Assembly (NCBI GenBank): GCA_024036415.1
Contig: JAMWET010000673.1
Coordinates: 1-64,000 of the forward strand
Reading direction: 5' to 3'
DNA length: 64,000 nucleotides
Origin: Prochilodus magdalenae
Lineage: Eukaryota > Chordata > Actinopteri > Characiformes > Prochilodontidae
Shown one piece after another: positions 13,456 through 25,967 of the stretch. Every line of letters begins with the position of its first letter. Within the stretch, counting starts at the first letter, position 1. A program made the translations under genes and the position numbers. The notes under the pieces are model-generated. The model was not told the DNA's origin, ran no database searches, and saw only the letters and a list, made by a program, of their open reading frames with translations.

Positions 13456-13590
13456 AAGTAGTAGGTGCACCCGGGCGGGGCTGTTGCGAAGGAAGATAAA
13501 AGGTTATATATAATAAATTTAAATTTGATATGATCAGTATTTGAGCTACACTTACAGAAATTGAAATTGATGGTTCCAGATTGTGTCCTG
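13456..13590 (-). mobile_element. T1 terminal fragment, diverged
   Basis: 'GTAGTAGGTGCACCC', 'GGGGCTGTTGCGAAGG', 'TTTGATATGATCAGTATTTG' and 'AGCTACACTTACAGAA' align in order with the family's 3' end at 11578-11720. Confidence 0.5.
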
Positions 13591-13619
13591 TGAATCAATC
13601 CCATGCAGCTTGTTTATCC

Positions 13620-14125
13620 TCACACAGTTCCTGCAGATTTTGGTTGTACCAATGGACAGCATGCCAAAGTGGACAAATGCCAATTAACCCTTTACAGCTC
13701 TAGAAGTTCACGGCAAACGTCTTTCCCATGGCGCTAAACAGTATCATCATAAAGTAAGTGCCCTGGACAAACTTGAACCCCCTCAATGATGTTCTGGGGG
13801 TGTTATAATGGGTTTCTTGTTTGAGGTGACCGTAGATGTGCACCCCAGTGTCTACACTGAGCTGCTGGACAACCAGGCTTTGCCTTTAGCTCATCATCTT
13901 ACAGAGGAACATAACATTCCCATCCCCAGCAATTCCAAGATGACCATTTCGGCATTCACAGGGCTGCACATGTGACCGATCCTCTCGGAAATCCGTAGGA
14001 CTACCTGGAACACCCACTAAACCACCAGGCAAGGCATCCACCAAATCTGGACCAACTGACCAGTTCCTTGGACACTGATGTGGCCTACATCCAGAAACTT
14101 GTCCAGTACAAGCCAAATCCAATCA
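13620..14125. repeat. Dispersed repeat related to 19105-19300
   Basis: 'GGATTTGGCTTGTACTGGAC', 'TGGATGTAGGCCACATC' and 'TTTGGTGGATGCCT' (read on the minus strand) recur on the + strand at 19115-19210. The element is therefore present twice in opposite orientation. The ORF at 13886-14122 is unconvincing. It may be transposon-derived. Confidence 0.4.
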
Positions 14126-14159
14126 CAGCTGTTACTGGTGCTCGTGGAGGTAGGACATG

Positions 14160-16669
14160 CCATTAGGTACGTTTTAGTCACATGGGACTCTTTTGTCCAA
14201 TGAGCTTAGTACTACATTGTTAGCTACTACATCTTTCTGCACCTCTTGCATGACAAAAGGGGGCATGTAGCCCCCAGACAGGACACCGCTATGAAAACTG
14301 ACACCGATATGTATATACACACTTGGTTTTGTTAGAACCACTTTGACATCAAATTAATCCAAGAAGCAATACATAGCAATATTAGTACAATGATATTTAT
14401 ATACTTAATGCAAGTTAAAGAACACTTTATATTTAAAAAAAAAAAAGAAAAAAAAAGTCCCTGTTACCATGATATCATCGATTCAGTCAAGTATATGGTC
14501 AAGTATATAGGTGCAGCATGACATGACATCAACGGCTTTACATAACAGCTTCAAAACAATGTTGAGGGTACGCGTTAACCAGGTGTAGGCGGTTGCTACA
14601 CTATAGCTTTACATTATAACCCAACCAAACTCCACTGCTACACGAGGGTTCTCTTCTGATGAGGAAGGCAGACAAGCTTCCACGACAATAATTTATTCAA
14701 CAACTGAAGAATAATGAACACCTGTTCTGCCATATAACTCTTACAGATAGGTGCCAGAAGTCTACTACAAAGTAAGGGATGGATAGCCCCAATAGAAAGA
14801 CCTCCGGAGTCCAATCTACTAATCACTCTTGGGGACGGGAGCCTGGGGAAAGAGAAAGGCAAGAAGAAAAAGGAATCAATTTACTTACAGCCATGCCAAA
14901 ACCTACAAACCAAGGTTGAACACAATTTTGAACAGACCCAGACTAATAACACACCCACAAGACTGGTTACCCTCTCTACCACTACAACCCCAATCACCAA
15001 GGCTCCCCAAAGTCTCTAGTCAAGAGTCAGCTAGTCACAATAAACTACCACTAAACAGTAATACACTAGTAAAAAGGTGTAGTTTCTTTCCTTGCTTGCA
15101 CAGAAGGATGGAGTGAGGAGACTGAAGGGTGGAGATGTTGGAGTAGTTCCTTTCAAGGCGATCGCAGTTCACTCACATCTCTCGCCCTAAGCCAGGCCAG
15201 TCCAGTAGAGTCTGAACTCAGCCCAACTCAATCCTACACAGTCCTGCTGTCCTACACAGTCCTACTCAGTCTAAAGACAGAACCTTGTCACAGAAGGTTT
15301 ATACACCATATCACCCCACCCTAAATCTAAGAAGTATGTGTCTGGTTTGACCAGAAGGGTCAGCTTATCTCCAAATTGCTTTTGACCTATAACCTGTAGA
15401 GCCCTGATGGCAACATTCGCCCAGGGGCTCCAACCCCGTCGTAAATGCATACAGTTCAGGTTCTGTTCTAAGAATGCAGTTGTTGCCACATGAAAAATGT
15501 ATACACATTTTATACATACATACATACATACATACATAAACAAAAACACTGATCTTCAACACAGGTAACTGACCAATACAAAAAACACAAACCAAAACAA
15601 AAACAGCAGTGAGCTAAGAGCTTTAGGTGGCAAAATTAAATTAGCTTAACATTTATTAGCGGTCTTACATAACATGGAAGCTCCATAAACACTGATACTG
15701 AACACAAACACAGGCACTATACTGGCCTTATCACGCTCAAGATACTGCAGGCCAACCACCCTACACTAGAGAAAACCAATGAAACCATTAAACTTACCCA
15801 AGACAACAAAGATCACCTCCAGTCACATGTCTGACAGAAGACACACACTGGAATAAGACAGTAGCTTACCTGCCGTCAAACAATCTGGACCACCAGCAGC
15901 AGCAGCTACACGCAAACCAAATCAGGAATACCTGTGAACCTGGGAAATGCTCTTCCTAAAGGAACAGTGGGCTCATTTGCAGGCCCTGGGCCAATGAGAA
16001 TGTGGGAGAAACCATTTTACTAATTGGGGGTGGGGCGGGCCAACAGCACCAGGAAGAGGAAATAACCAGGAAGCAAAGTAAGGGGGCAAAATAAAAGACC
16101 CTGTAACTTCAGATCTTCAATAACTATGGATCTTCACCCACCTATAAGATGAAAGGAGCTCGGTATGCCCAGCGTGGACATCATGCCAGAGGAGATCAGC
16201 TCAGAAAGGCCTTTAAAACCTCAGATCAAAGAAAATGGTGTTGGTGGAAGTGAGGAAGAGGAAAGACTGAGTGAATGAGCGAGAGACCGGACAAGAGTAA
16301 CTCTCGGACTGACTTGTACTCGACAGTCTCACGGCTAGAGGGCAAACAAAGCAGTGAGCTCTTTCCTGCTGGTGTTGTGAGAGGACAAGACTGTACTTTA
16401 CCTGTGTCCCTGTCTCACAGAGGTCTATAGTTCCTCCAGATGACTTCTGACCCATTCCGCTTCAATCCCGGCGCAGGCTGCATGCATGCCAAAAAGGTTT
16501 GGGCAGCCTTTGTTACACCGTCTTCAGCCTCCTGTAATAACATCGTGTAATATTACTCTAGCTTGTAATTCTCACATCATGGTGCTCTGCCAAGTTCCTA
16601 CTGCCCGGTCGAGTCCGACTCCTTGAGTCAGATTCTGTTCCTTCATAAAGTCACAAAAAAAAAGCAGTG
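14160..16669. other. No gene recognised
   Basis: About 2.5 kb with several short ORFs on both strands, none with a recognisable domain. It contains CAGT-rich stretches (15180-15290), a short CATA tract (15515-15540) and a CAG run (15893-15905). Could include an unidentified retroelement. I see nothing I can defend as a gene. Confidence 0.35.
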
Positions 16670-16865
16670 AAGAAGCTCAGATCTCCATAGTATCCGTAAC
16701 AAACACACGCTCTGTGTTCGTGTGTGTTTGTGGGAATCGCTATTACAGTTTAGGTTAGTCATCCTCTAGTCCTTCATCAGCGGTCACAGGACGCTGCCCA
16801 CAGGCTGGATGCTTTTCGTTGGTGGACTATTCTCAGTCCAGCAGTGACCCAGAGGTGTATATAAA
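16670..16865 (+). repeat. Local direct repeat, partner at 18236-18410
   Basis: 'GAAGAAGCTCAGATCTCCAT' through 'TGGTGGACTATTCTCAGTCC' is repeated about 1.57 kb downstream with only a few differences. The right half ('GTCCTTCATCAGCGGTCACA') belongs to the dispersed family R1. Confidence 0.8.
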
Positions 16866-17035
16866 CTCCGACATTTATTCAAAACATTTTTTTTGCAGTG
16901 TAGTTTGCATTATGGACTATATGACTAGGGAGTGAAGTTTTGAAACTGAAAATACAGAAAAAAAAGAAAGTTTTGATGTTACTGTAATATTATGTTTTAT
17001 TCAGATTTTTTCCTTTCTCACTTTGTCATGCTAAA

Positions 17036-17370
17036 CAACTGCCCATCCTGTGCGTTCTGGATGGAACAACTGCACATCATGTGTGATATGAGACAGGACA
17101 AAAGCCTGGCCTGTGTGGACTGAAGCGGAACAACTAACTGCCAGATCTTTTGAGGTCTGCAGTCCTGATGCGTGCAGCCTGAACTGCCCATCCGATCCTG
17201 TGCAGCCTGAGGCGGAACAACTGGCCATCCTGTGCAACCGTTGGCCTAACAACTGCCCATCCCTGTGGCATAAAACCATCCTGTGCAAGCCTGAAACAAC
17301 TGCCCATCCTGTGCAGATCTGAGGTGGAAACTACAACTGCCCATTCCTATGCTGTCTGAGGTGCTATTGC
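17036..17370 (+). repeat. Degenerate tandem repeat with AACAACTGCCCATCCTGTGC core
   Basis: The 20-bp core, or a close variant, recurs at roughly 30-60 bp intervals (near 17036, 17177, 17216, 17250, 17298, 17333), with interspersed 'GCAGCCTGAGGCGGAACAAC'. Period and copies are irregular. The ORFs on both strands here are repeat artefacts. Confidence 0.7.
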
Positions 17371-17469
17371 ATATGCTGTCTGTGCTATTGCATTATCTGC
17401 CTTGACTGGGTGCCTTGCAAGCCTGCAGTTCTGACCTGTTTGCCCACCGTGGAACTTTATCCTATCCTA

Positions 17470-17655
17470 TGCTGTGTTTATCCCACCTGGATGTGAAGAC
17501 GCTGGGTACCCCTTTTGAGTCTGGCTTCCTCTCCAGGTTTCCTCCTCTTGCTCTGCAGTTTTCTCTTGGCCTGCTCATTGGCGGCTCGGACTTGGCTTCT
17601 CTGTAAAGCTGCTTTGTGACACCATGTGTTGTAAATCATGCCATGTAAATAAATG
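17470..17655 (+). mobile_element. LINE/SINE 3' tail, L2-like
   Basis: 'CTCCAGGTTTCCTCC', 'TTGGCCTGCTCATTGG', then 'TGTAAAGCTGCTTTGTGACA' and 'TGTAAATAAATGAC' are in the order seen in 3' tails of teleost L2-like retroelements. There is no reverse transcriptase nearby, so this is a 5'-truncated copy. Confidence 0.55.
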
Positions 17656-18235
17656 ACTTGACAATATGGCTAATTAAATAGTAGCGATAATGTTGCGGTG
17701 GTGCCGTAAATGAGCCGACGTCCTACAATAAAGAGTAAGAACATGCAGGGGTGTTGTGAGTACATGTTTAAGTAAGAGCCATTTTGATGATGGATCCCAC
17801 ATCTACAAATGCTAGTTGTGTTCATGCGTGGCACCCGAAGCGTAATGCCTTCCATGCGCCCCCTCGTCCCCCCTTGTAATTTCATAAGCATGTTTTCCCT
17901 GACCACCACGGTCCGCCTCGGTCCTGCTGCTGGGTAGTCTCTGCAGGCCACTTGCACGGTAAAAGGACTCTTTTATCTTTGGCTTTTATCTCTCCCTCTG
18001 TTCCCGGCTGGAGTTTGTTTGCTGCTAAATCAAACCCCTAATTGACCCGTATCTGCCTCCTAAAAGCCTTATTAAGCCTCTGAGTGTTTGTGTTTGTGTT
18101 CTGTGTTCACTTGTATAACTCAAGCATAACTGATACGACTGCGTTCAGAGATACTGGCTCATGCTGTGGAGATGCCGAGGTGAAGTGAGAGGAGAGCTTA
18201 GCCTGTGTGTGTGTGTTGACAGTGCGTAAGATGGG

Positions 18236-18610
18236 AGAAGTGAAGAAGCTCAGATCTCCATAGTATCCATAACAAACACACGCTCTGTGTTTTGTGGGAA
18301 TTGCTATTACAGTTTGGGTTAGTCATCCTCTAGTCCTTCATCGGCGGTCACAGGACGCTGCCCACAGGCTGGATGCTTTTGGCTGGTGGACTATTCTCAG
18401 TCCAGCCTTGACACAGAGCTGTTAATACAGTCCACCACCAACCATATAGTACCTGCTCTGTGGGGGTCCTGTGGGGGTCCTGACCATTGAAGAACAGGGT
18501 AATACAGTACACAGAGAAACAGATGGACTACAGTCTGGACCTGTACACCTACAGAGTGTCCTATAGGGTCAGTGGAGCTGATACACTGGACAATAAGTGT
18601 AGACACTAGG
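18236..18610 (+). repeat. Dispersed repeat R1 plus local repeat partner
   Basis: The left half repeats 16670-16865. The right half contains 'GTCCTGACCATTGAAGAACA' and 'GAGAAACAGATGGACTACAG', the core of family R1. R1 is also at 20985-21300, 24416-24650 (inverted) and 61690-61870. It is non-coding and probably a nonautonomous DNA element. Confidence 0.7.
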
Positions 18611-18767
18611 TATTTCCAAAATGGCAGCTTTACAGGAGAAGGCAGAAATCTAATTTAATTCTAATGTAAGTCAATTTTGGGCCATTTGTGTTGGTCCAAT
18701 CGCCATGGAATTTTGTAAATGGAGATTTTTGTTGATAATGTTTTTCTTTGGACAGCAGTGATATATT
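18611..18767 (+). mobile_element. M1 MITE, 5'-truncated copy
   Basis: 'TTTCCAAAATGGCAGCTTTA' through 'GTTTTTCTTTGGACAGCAGT' follows the MITE body and right end. The left inverted end is missing where it abuts R1. Confidence 0.65.
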
Positions 18768-19104
18768 CCAATTCTATTTCTTTGGAATGGAAGTCAATGT
18801 AACTAGGCTTGAGGCATTATGGTAAAATGATGATATAGTAATATGATTTTTTGTTTTCATCAAAATAAACGATTATTAACCTCACAATCAATATGCTAGC
18901 CATTGGCAACAATAACAACTGACAGCATACAACTAATAAACAGCTCAGCCAAGCTCTCAGAGGACACAGTAGAGCAAGCTAATGCTGTATTTACATGCTG
19001 CTATTGAAAAAAGCTGATCCTCTTGCATGGCTAATGAGTCCCATGACATCCCATAATCCCATGACTGTCTAATAGTGTGTAATACCTGTAATATGAGCAC
19101 CAAT

Positions 19105-19300
19105 AACAGCTCTGATTGGGTTTGGCATGGACCGGACGTTTCTGGATGTAGGCCACATGTTTAGACACTCTTGCGTCAAAGAATTGCTTAGATTTGGTGG
19201 ATGCCTACCTGACACCATTCCGAGGAGGATTCCCTGTAGACTGGGATTCTACCCACTGCTAGTAGAGCCGCACGACCGTACGCTTCCATACACCTGCAGA
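19105..19300 (+). repeat. Dispersed repeat, inverted relative of 13620-14125
   Basis: Shares 'TTTCTGGATGTAGGCCACAT' and 'TTTGGTGGATGCCT' with the earlier element on the opposite strand. Confidence 0.4.
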
Positions 19301-19379
19301 TTCAGCTACTTCCTTCACACTATGGTCTTTGGCCACGCCCACATGCAGTCCCTCCTTTTAGCCAATCAGTAACATCTGC

Positions 19380-20450
19380 TCTGGAGCCATTTTCCACACA
19401 TGGAACGAGACATTCCCTGCACTGTAGGACCTCTTCTCAGTCTATGGATCCCGTCACTCACACCCCACAAGGATTTATAGCCCCATCATCTTCGTGCAGC
19501 AGCGCCATCTGCAGGAGCCTACCACCCTAAACATGCAAGGTGACTCCTTTTTTGTCCGGAGACACATCTGAATCTGCAGCGATATTTTTCTACACCGCCG
19601 AATTTCCCTCTTAGAAGTTGGTTGCATTTTTTGATTCTTGTGGTTCAAGCCAACCTCAACTGAACCTCATTCAATGATGTGGAGACCAGGGACCTGGAGT
19701 GAACGGTCTAGTGTTTGGAGAACACCAGTCTCTTCTGTATTTTGATCTGCATGGCTTCCTGACAGATACAAAGCCTTTCAGACCCATAGCATTGTCTTCT
19801 CACAGTGGTCTTCTCACTTTGTTCAGGTCTTAAGCAAGACCGAGATTTTCCAAAGGTGATGCTTTAGGGGACTGACAGTTGTTGGATGTCCCGTTTTCTG
19901 TGCATCCTGTTTTCCCCTCATATTTTGATTTCAAATTCTCATTTATAGACTTTCTGATATCCAATGACCTCAGAACATTCAGAGACCTGGTAGTGGTATT
20001 AGCACAGCCACGATAAGCGCTTGTTGCCTCCCACAGAAATTGTGTTTATAGTCATAGAGGCTGAGAAGCCAGCACTGTCAAGCCAGTGGCAGACAGAACG
20101 GTTGTAATGTTGATGCCTCCCTTTCACTGTAACAGCCAGTGAAACTGCTCAGAAAATCGACACTAGTATTATTACGGCTACATGCCTTTGGTTAGACAGA
20201 TGTCTCCAGTGCATTCAGGGTGACATGACTGATGCAGAGAGCACCGAGACAAACAACACAGTTAAATAAAATTTCGTACGGAAAGGGAATGGAATCATAA
20301 ATCCAGAAGCCAGACTGGGAAACATGCTTTGAATAGCTAAGGGGTGCAGTATCAGCTCTGACCTGTAGGGGACACTGGAGTGTTATACTAATGAATGGAT
20401 CTGTTCTGCTTTTGCATGGTTTCAGTCATTCAAATACTGTGCCAATAGAG
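19380..20450. other. No gene recognised
   Basis: No ORF or repeat that I can identify. Confidence 0.4.
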
Positions 20451-20499
20451 AAAGAGAGAGAGAGAGAGAGAGAGGGAGGGGTGGAGGGAGAGAGAGAGC
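20451..20499 (+). repeat. GA-rich microsatellite
   Basis: AGAG runs broken by GGGAGGGGTGGAGGG. Confidence 0.9.
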
Positions 20500-20664
20500 A
20501 GGCAGTGCTGTAGAATGGATAGATAAATAAATGGGAATGGCCCCTATGTTCCCATCCTGACATCAAAATAATCAAAGAAAACAAGATTTTTTTAATGGGT
20601 GGACGCAATTACAATATTACTGCTGAGTTCAATGGCCTGCATGAGTCTTAACATGCACTGAATG

Positions 20665-20668
<4 letters not shown>

Positions 20669-20719
<51 letters not shown>
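20669..20719 (+). repeat. (CT)n microsatellite
   Basis: About 25 CT dinucleotides. Confidence 0.95.
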
Positions 20720-20721
<2 letters not shown>

Positions 20722-20739
20722 GGAGACTGTACTGGGATT

Positions 20740-20880
20740 CTCCCTGGCTCTGCCCACCTGTAAATGATCCTGGACTCATTAACTGGCTTTTATATACCCC
20801 TTTGTTTGGTTTAGCGAATGTGAAGTCTCTTTATGTACCTGCAGAGTTCTGGGCTTCCTTGTATTAGCTTCCTGTTTTGG
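20740..20880 (+). mobile_element. LTR-like fragment
   Basis: 'GGCTCTGCCCACCTG', 'CTTTTATATACCCCTTTGTT' and 'GTGAAGTCTCTTT' resemble the promoter part of the solo LTR at 38706-39080 ('GCTCCGCCCACTCCC', 'TTTAGACCCCTTTGTTTGG', 'GTGAAGTCTCTGTG'). It is followed directly by a tetranucleotide array. Confidence 0.45.

Positions 20881-20946
<66 letters not shown>
20881..20946 (+). repeat. (ATCT)n microsatellite
   Basis: About 16 perfect ATCT units. Confidence 0.97.
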
Positions 20947-20984
20947 GCATATATACACTACAGCTATCATCTCTGACTGTCCAT

Positions 20985-21300
20985 CTACAAGGTGGAGCAG
21001 CAAGGTAGGAGTGTCTAATAGAGTGGACAGTGAGTGGACACAGTGTCTCAACACTCCAGCAGCACTGCTGTGTCTGATCCACTCACACCAGCACCACACA
21101 CACTAACACACCACCACTACGTCAGTGTCACTGCAGTGCTGAGAATGATCCACCAGCCGCTCTGTGGTGGTCCTGTGGTGGTCCTGACCATTGAAGAACA
21201 GGGTAATACAGTATACAGAGAAACAGATGGAATACAGTCTGGACCTGTACACCTACAGAATGTCCTATGTGATCAGTGGAGCTGATACAATGGATAGTGT
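20985..21300 (+). repeat. Dispersed repeat R1, long copy
   Basis: 'CAAGGTGGAGCAGCAAGGTA', 'CAGCACTGCTGTGTCTGATC', 'CAGTGTCACTGCAGTGCTGA' and 'GTCCTGACCATTGAAGAACA' follow in order. 24416-24650 carries the left part inverted. Confidence 0.75.
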
Positions 21301-21430
21301 ATGTGTATGTATAAAGCTTTATTAAAATTTACATATTACAATTTACATCACAGAAATATTACAGAATGGCAAAATAACACAATAGAGTACTATGGAGATG
21401 TTTCTCAGAACACAATGGTAACTATATAGC

Positions 21431-21712
<282 letters not shown>

Positions 21713-22022
21713 ATAGATATGTATATGTTGCGCTATGACATTATGGCGCTGGGCCACCATACAGAGAGACACTTCTTTAACATATTTCCAGTATGTTAAA
21801 TTCTGCAAATAAAAAGTAATTGTCCGTCATTCTGAAAATTAAATAGGGGAATCTAAATGTTTTCATACTGTATTAATCACACAGACTTATTAATGAGACA
21901 TTCTAATATTAATGTGGGACTTTGAGATTTATTAAGTGAGCAAAGATAATGCTTTCCAGACCTTTAAGTGTGTGCACTCTGGTATGAGATGGATTTGGTG
22001 AGAGGCTGTGGGATCAGGATGA
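21713..22022. other. No gene recognised
   Basis: Spacer between two GT arrays. Confidence 0.45.
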
Positions 22023-22075
<53 letters not shown>

Positions 22076-22132
22076 TGTGTGTGTGTGTGTGCGTGTGTGT
22101 GTAGGTGCGTGTGTGAGTAGGTGCGTGTGTGT

Positions 22133-22200
<68 letters not shown>

Positions 22201-22247
22201 GTGTGTGTGTGTGTGTGTGTGCGTGTGTGCGTGTGTGTGTAGGTGCG

Positions 22248-22285
<38 letters not shown>

Positions 22286-22296
22286 TGTGTGTGTGT

Positions 22297-22364
<68 letters not shown>

Positions 22365-22424
22365 TGTGTGTGTGTGTGTGTGTGTAGTGTGTGTGTGTGT
22401 AGTGTGTGTATGTGTGTGTAGTGT
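22023..22424 (+). repeat. (GT)n microsatellite
   Basis: About 400 bp of TG with TGCG, GTAG and GAGT interruptions. Long alternating purine-pyrimidine DNA of this kind can adopt Z-form. Confidence 0.97.
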
Positions 22425-22494
22425 CCTAATGTTGGTTGAATCGTTTCCACCACAACAAAGCTTAGTGCTTTTGATCATTCCACTGAACTAACCT

Positions 22495-22690
22495 TTCTCT
22501 CTCTCTCCCTCTCTCCCTCTTCAGCTCTCTTTCTCTCTCTCTCCCTCTCTCCCTCTCCCTCTCTCTCTCTCTCCCTCTCTCTCTTTTATTCTGACTCACT
22601 CGTTATTGTCTCTTCCTCTGTCTGACTCATTTGTTCTTGTCTGCCCCCCCTCCCCCCTTCCCCCTCCTCTCTCCTCTCTTTCTAAGACAC
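22495..22690 (+). repeat. CT-rich polypyrimidine tract
   Basis: CTCTCC-type repeats, then a C-rich stretch (CCCCCCCTCCCCCC near 22644). Confidence 0.85.
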
Positions 22691-22761
22691 TGCATGCTAG
22701 AGCGTCTACTTTGTCAGGATTGGTTAAAGCTCACTAAAGAGTTTTACAGAGTTCAGAGTGA

Positions 22762-22785
22762 CTGGCTGGCTGGCTGGCTGGCTGG
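22762..22785 (+). repeat. (GGCT)n short tandem repeat
   Basis: Five consecutive CTGG/GGCT units. Confidence 0.85.
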
Positions 22786-23133
22786 TGTTTCAGAAGACAG
22801 AGTGGTTTCATGTGTTTCATGGTGAAGTTTTAACTGCAGCTAGAAAAGTGCCTGAAGAAACACAGAGTGATTGTGCAGCTTAAACCCGTGGCTAGCCGGT
22901 GTGCTAAGAATGAATTGGAGTCTATGGGAGGAACGATAGATGAATAAACGACACATGGAGGAGGGCGGGCCAGTATGGCTGTGGATTAGAGTTCGGGGAT
23001 CTGCCCAGGCAGTTTGGTGGGTGTAGGTTATATGAGATTATGGGGTTTAAATGGAGGTGAAAATGAATGGGGGTCTGATGTCCACACCTCTCTGAGAGCT
23101 CTGAAGGGGGCTCTGAGGGGCCTATGTTAAAAA
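22786..23133. other. No gene recognised
   Basis: Nothing identified. The minus-strand ORF at 22922-23287 overlaps transposon sequence. Confidence 0.4.
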
Positions 23134-23492
23134 CTGCACACAGAAGGAAACAACCGACAGCAATGTAACTTGATGGGTACATGTGACATGGTGAGACATG
23201 CGACTGTTGTCCCTCCACCTCCACCCCTACCGCACCATCTGCAGGAACTGTGTGAGGATGTTCAAGCTGCATGGGATGGATTATCACAGGACTCCATTAG
23301 GAACCTCTACAGCTCCATACCGAGACGTCTGGCGTGTTGGGTTAGCAAACATGGCGGCCCGACGGCATACTGAGAGACAGACTTCTGTATGTGTAGCTCA
23401 ATAAATTTTGATCATATCAGTCTAAATTTATCATCAGGTATTGATCCTGGTCACCTTTATCCTCCTTCCCAACAGCACCACAATGTTGTACA
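23134..23492 (+). mobile_element. Deleted Tc1-like family (T1), short copy
   Basis: The left end 'CTGCACACAGAAGGAAACAA' and 'CCGACAGCAATG' match the 5' end of the copy at 26998. The copy then jumps directly to the C-terminal transposase segment (HLQELCEDVQAAWDGLSQD and SIPRRLACWVSKHGGPTAY, in frame +). Its deletion is larger than in the other copies, but the 'CTCCACCTCCACCCCTACCG' junction to the right is shared. It ends with 'CTCCTTCCCAACAGCACCAC'. Confidence 0.75.
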
Positions 23493-23495
23493 TAC

Positions 23496-24415
23496 TCCAT
23501 GCATGCATGAATAGAGTCTTAGTGTTCAGTGCGTCCTAAACCTAAATGTCTTGATCTTGTTGGTCGTTGGGAAACCTTAAACATATCCATGACTAATCAC
23601 TTCAACTATGCCTGACTGTGCAGCTCCCTGATGCATAAACCAAAAGCCGGGGTTTCAGAATTCAGATTATTCTCTTTGTAGGTTCAGAGCAGCGCTGTAG
23701 GCCCTGCTTTGCTGATGCGGTCCCATTTAAGTTCAAATGAAGGCCAGCCTGCGAGAACTCGCTTTCTCATTAGAATCATAGTGGCAGGGGACCAAATAGT
23801 GTAACCTGGCAACAGAATATTTCTATAGATGTAATGCATGTCCATCTCTCTGATAAATTCACCCACGGTGTGGTATCGTACTCGAGGTTCGACTGGTCCT
23901 AATCATCTCCTCCCCCCAACACACTGTTTCTGTCCTGGTACAAGTTGTTAATTAGTGATGCTTTAGGTCCCACTGGAGTGGGTTTAGTTTTACCAGAGGG
24001 GGTCCGGTAATGTAGTAAGGCTGTAATCTGATTGGCCGATTTGTACGGGATAAAGGATGCCTGTAATTTCCCCAGATTATCCCAAACAGCCCAGATTAAA
24101 ACATCATCATGCAGACCTCTACATCAGCATTATGCAACACATGCCGCACCTCCCAACAGCACACTGTGCAGCTACCTGGCATATAGACTAGGCTAGTAAA
24201 GGCCTAATTAAAGCAGGCACTGTTTTCTACCAAGCTAAAGTCGGTTTCTTCTTCACCAGCTTCTGGTTTGAAGTTTCTTGGTCCACCTTAAATGATGCAA
24301 CTGTTATTATAATGCCTCAAGTCCAGTTTAAGGTGGAACGAAAAATGTTTTGAAGCTGGCAAATAGGAAGCTGGACCTCAGCCTCGTCCGATTCCTTTTA
24401 CCAGGGTTTCCTATT
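23496..24415. other. No gene recognised
   Basis: No ORF with a domain and no repeat identified. Confidence 0.4.
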
Positions 24416-24650
24416 ACTGGGTACTGAGTGTCAGCACTGCAGTGACACTGACGTGGTGGTGGTGTGTTAGTGTGTGTTGGGCTGGTGTGAGTGGATCAGA
24501 CACAGCAGTGCTGCTGGAGTGTTTAGACACTGTGTCCACTCACTGTCCACTCTAGTAGACACTCCTACCTTGCTGGTCCACCTTGTAGATGGACAGTCAG
24601 AGGCAATAGCTCATCTGCAGCTGCACAGTGCAGTGTTGGTCATCCTCTAG
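24416..24650 (-). repeat. Dispersed repeat R1, inverted copy
   Basis: 'TCAGCACTGCAGTGACACTG', 'GATCAGACACAGCAGTGCTG' and 'CCACCTTGTAGATGGACAGT' are the reverse complement of the left part of the 20985 copy. Confidence 0.75.
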
Positions 24651-25020
24651 TGTATATATCTGTAGTGTATATATGCATAGATAGATAGAGGGCTGATGTT
24701 GCAGTGGGAGCTCCACATTTGGTGAAATACAGGAGGCAATTTACTCCAGAAGGGGGCTTGTGGAACATCTCCAGGTCAAACCAATTTGGTGAAATTGAGG
24801 TGTAACACAGATACGATAAGGTGTAAGAGGAGGAATGGAGGAAGATTTAAAGCCGTTAATGCTGGGAATCTCTCTAGAACAGCACCAGTAATTTCCAGAG
24901 CGGCAATATCTGGAGTCAGTAGGGGGAGTAGAGAGCAGTGGGGTGGTGGGTGGTGGGGGGCATAGGCTGTTAGTCCTATATAAGCAAGAACCATAAGATT
25001 GATGGTTCTGTTTTCACATC

Positions 25021-25350
25021 TAATCAGAATCAAGCTTTATTTGTCAAGTATGTTCACACATCCAAGGAATTCGTCTTTGGTTACATTAGCTCACAGTGCA
25101 CAGAGAGCGACACACGTCCTAACACACACACACACACACAATACCTTACATTGCATGGTCTTGTATTTGTACATGACAGTGCTGAGTAGTAGAGTCCGCA
25201 TGTAGAGGCAGACTGAGGCTAATAAAGTCCAGTACAGGAAGAAACACCAGTCTGAGACAGTACAGGTACAGCGGAGCAGTATGCAGCAACCCAGTTATTA
25301 TGACAGCATGTAAATAAGAAGTGATTCCCAAATGTTGGAATGTTGCCATA
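25021..25350 (-). mobile_element. Probable retroelement end ('AGCTTTATTTGTCAAGTATG' type)
   Basis: 'AATCAGAATCAAGCTTTATT', 'GTCAAGTATGTTCACACATC' and 'AAGGAATTCGTCTTTGG' form a pattern common in fish genomes as the reverse complement of a retroelement 3' region. The internal AATAAA would lie on the minus strand. Family not identified. Confidence 0.4.
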
Positions 25351-25370
25351 CATGTCATACAGACTCACAT

Positions 25371-25699
25371 CCACACAAACAGATTCCGTATTTTGACCCT
25401 AGCGGAGCAGCAATGACTTTGATTGAAACACTGCTGGCGGTCAGAAGGAAAAAGTAGACGGCTGGGAATAACACTCACTCGCTGCAAAGTGAGGTTTCGC
25501 TGAAAGAAGCAGCTAATGACATGTGGAAGCAATCATTTGGATTACTGTTTAGGTTCCCAAGCAATTTTTAAACCATCAAAGTCTGGAATTCCTATTTTAG
25601 GAATGTAAATGTAGATCTAAGCTCACCGGACAAAACGTTACAGTAGACCCAGCCTCCTGCAGGTGGCGCTGTAGGAGGACGCTGAGACTATAAATACCT
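25371..25699. other. No gene recognised
   Basis: No recognisable feature. Confidence 0.4.
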
Positions 25700-25967
25700 G
25701 CGGCACTGACGTGGTGTTAAGGACAGTCGTGGTAACGGTCTGCGTGCATGTAGTCCTGCGTGGTGCAGCCGTACCCAATGGTGCTGCCACTAACAGGGTG
25801 ACTCATCTAAACGTCTGGCTGTTGGGTCAGTCAGGTCCAGCGATAAAGCCCATCCCGGCTTACGTCACATGCACGGCCGAGCGTGAAATTGGAGTCATTT
25901 GCATGTCTCACAATGTCAAACCTACCCACCAATTTTCATTCCTGTCGGCTGATTCCCTCTGGGTCCA
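25700..25967 (-). mobile_element. T1 5' end fragment
   Basis: 'GTGTTAAGGACAGTCGTGGT', 'GTAGTCCTGCGTGGTGCAGC' and the terminal 'TCGGCTGATTCCCTCTGGGT' are the reverse complement of the first 150 bp of the 26998 copy. The piece also keeps sequence (25790-25940) found otherwise only in the copy at 43276-43771, so it is a 5' fragment of a longer form. Confidence 0.65.
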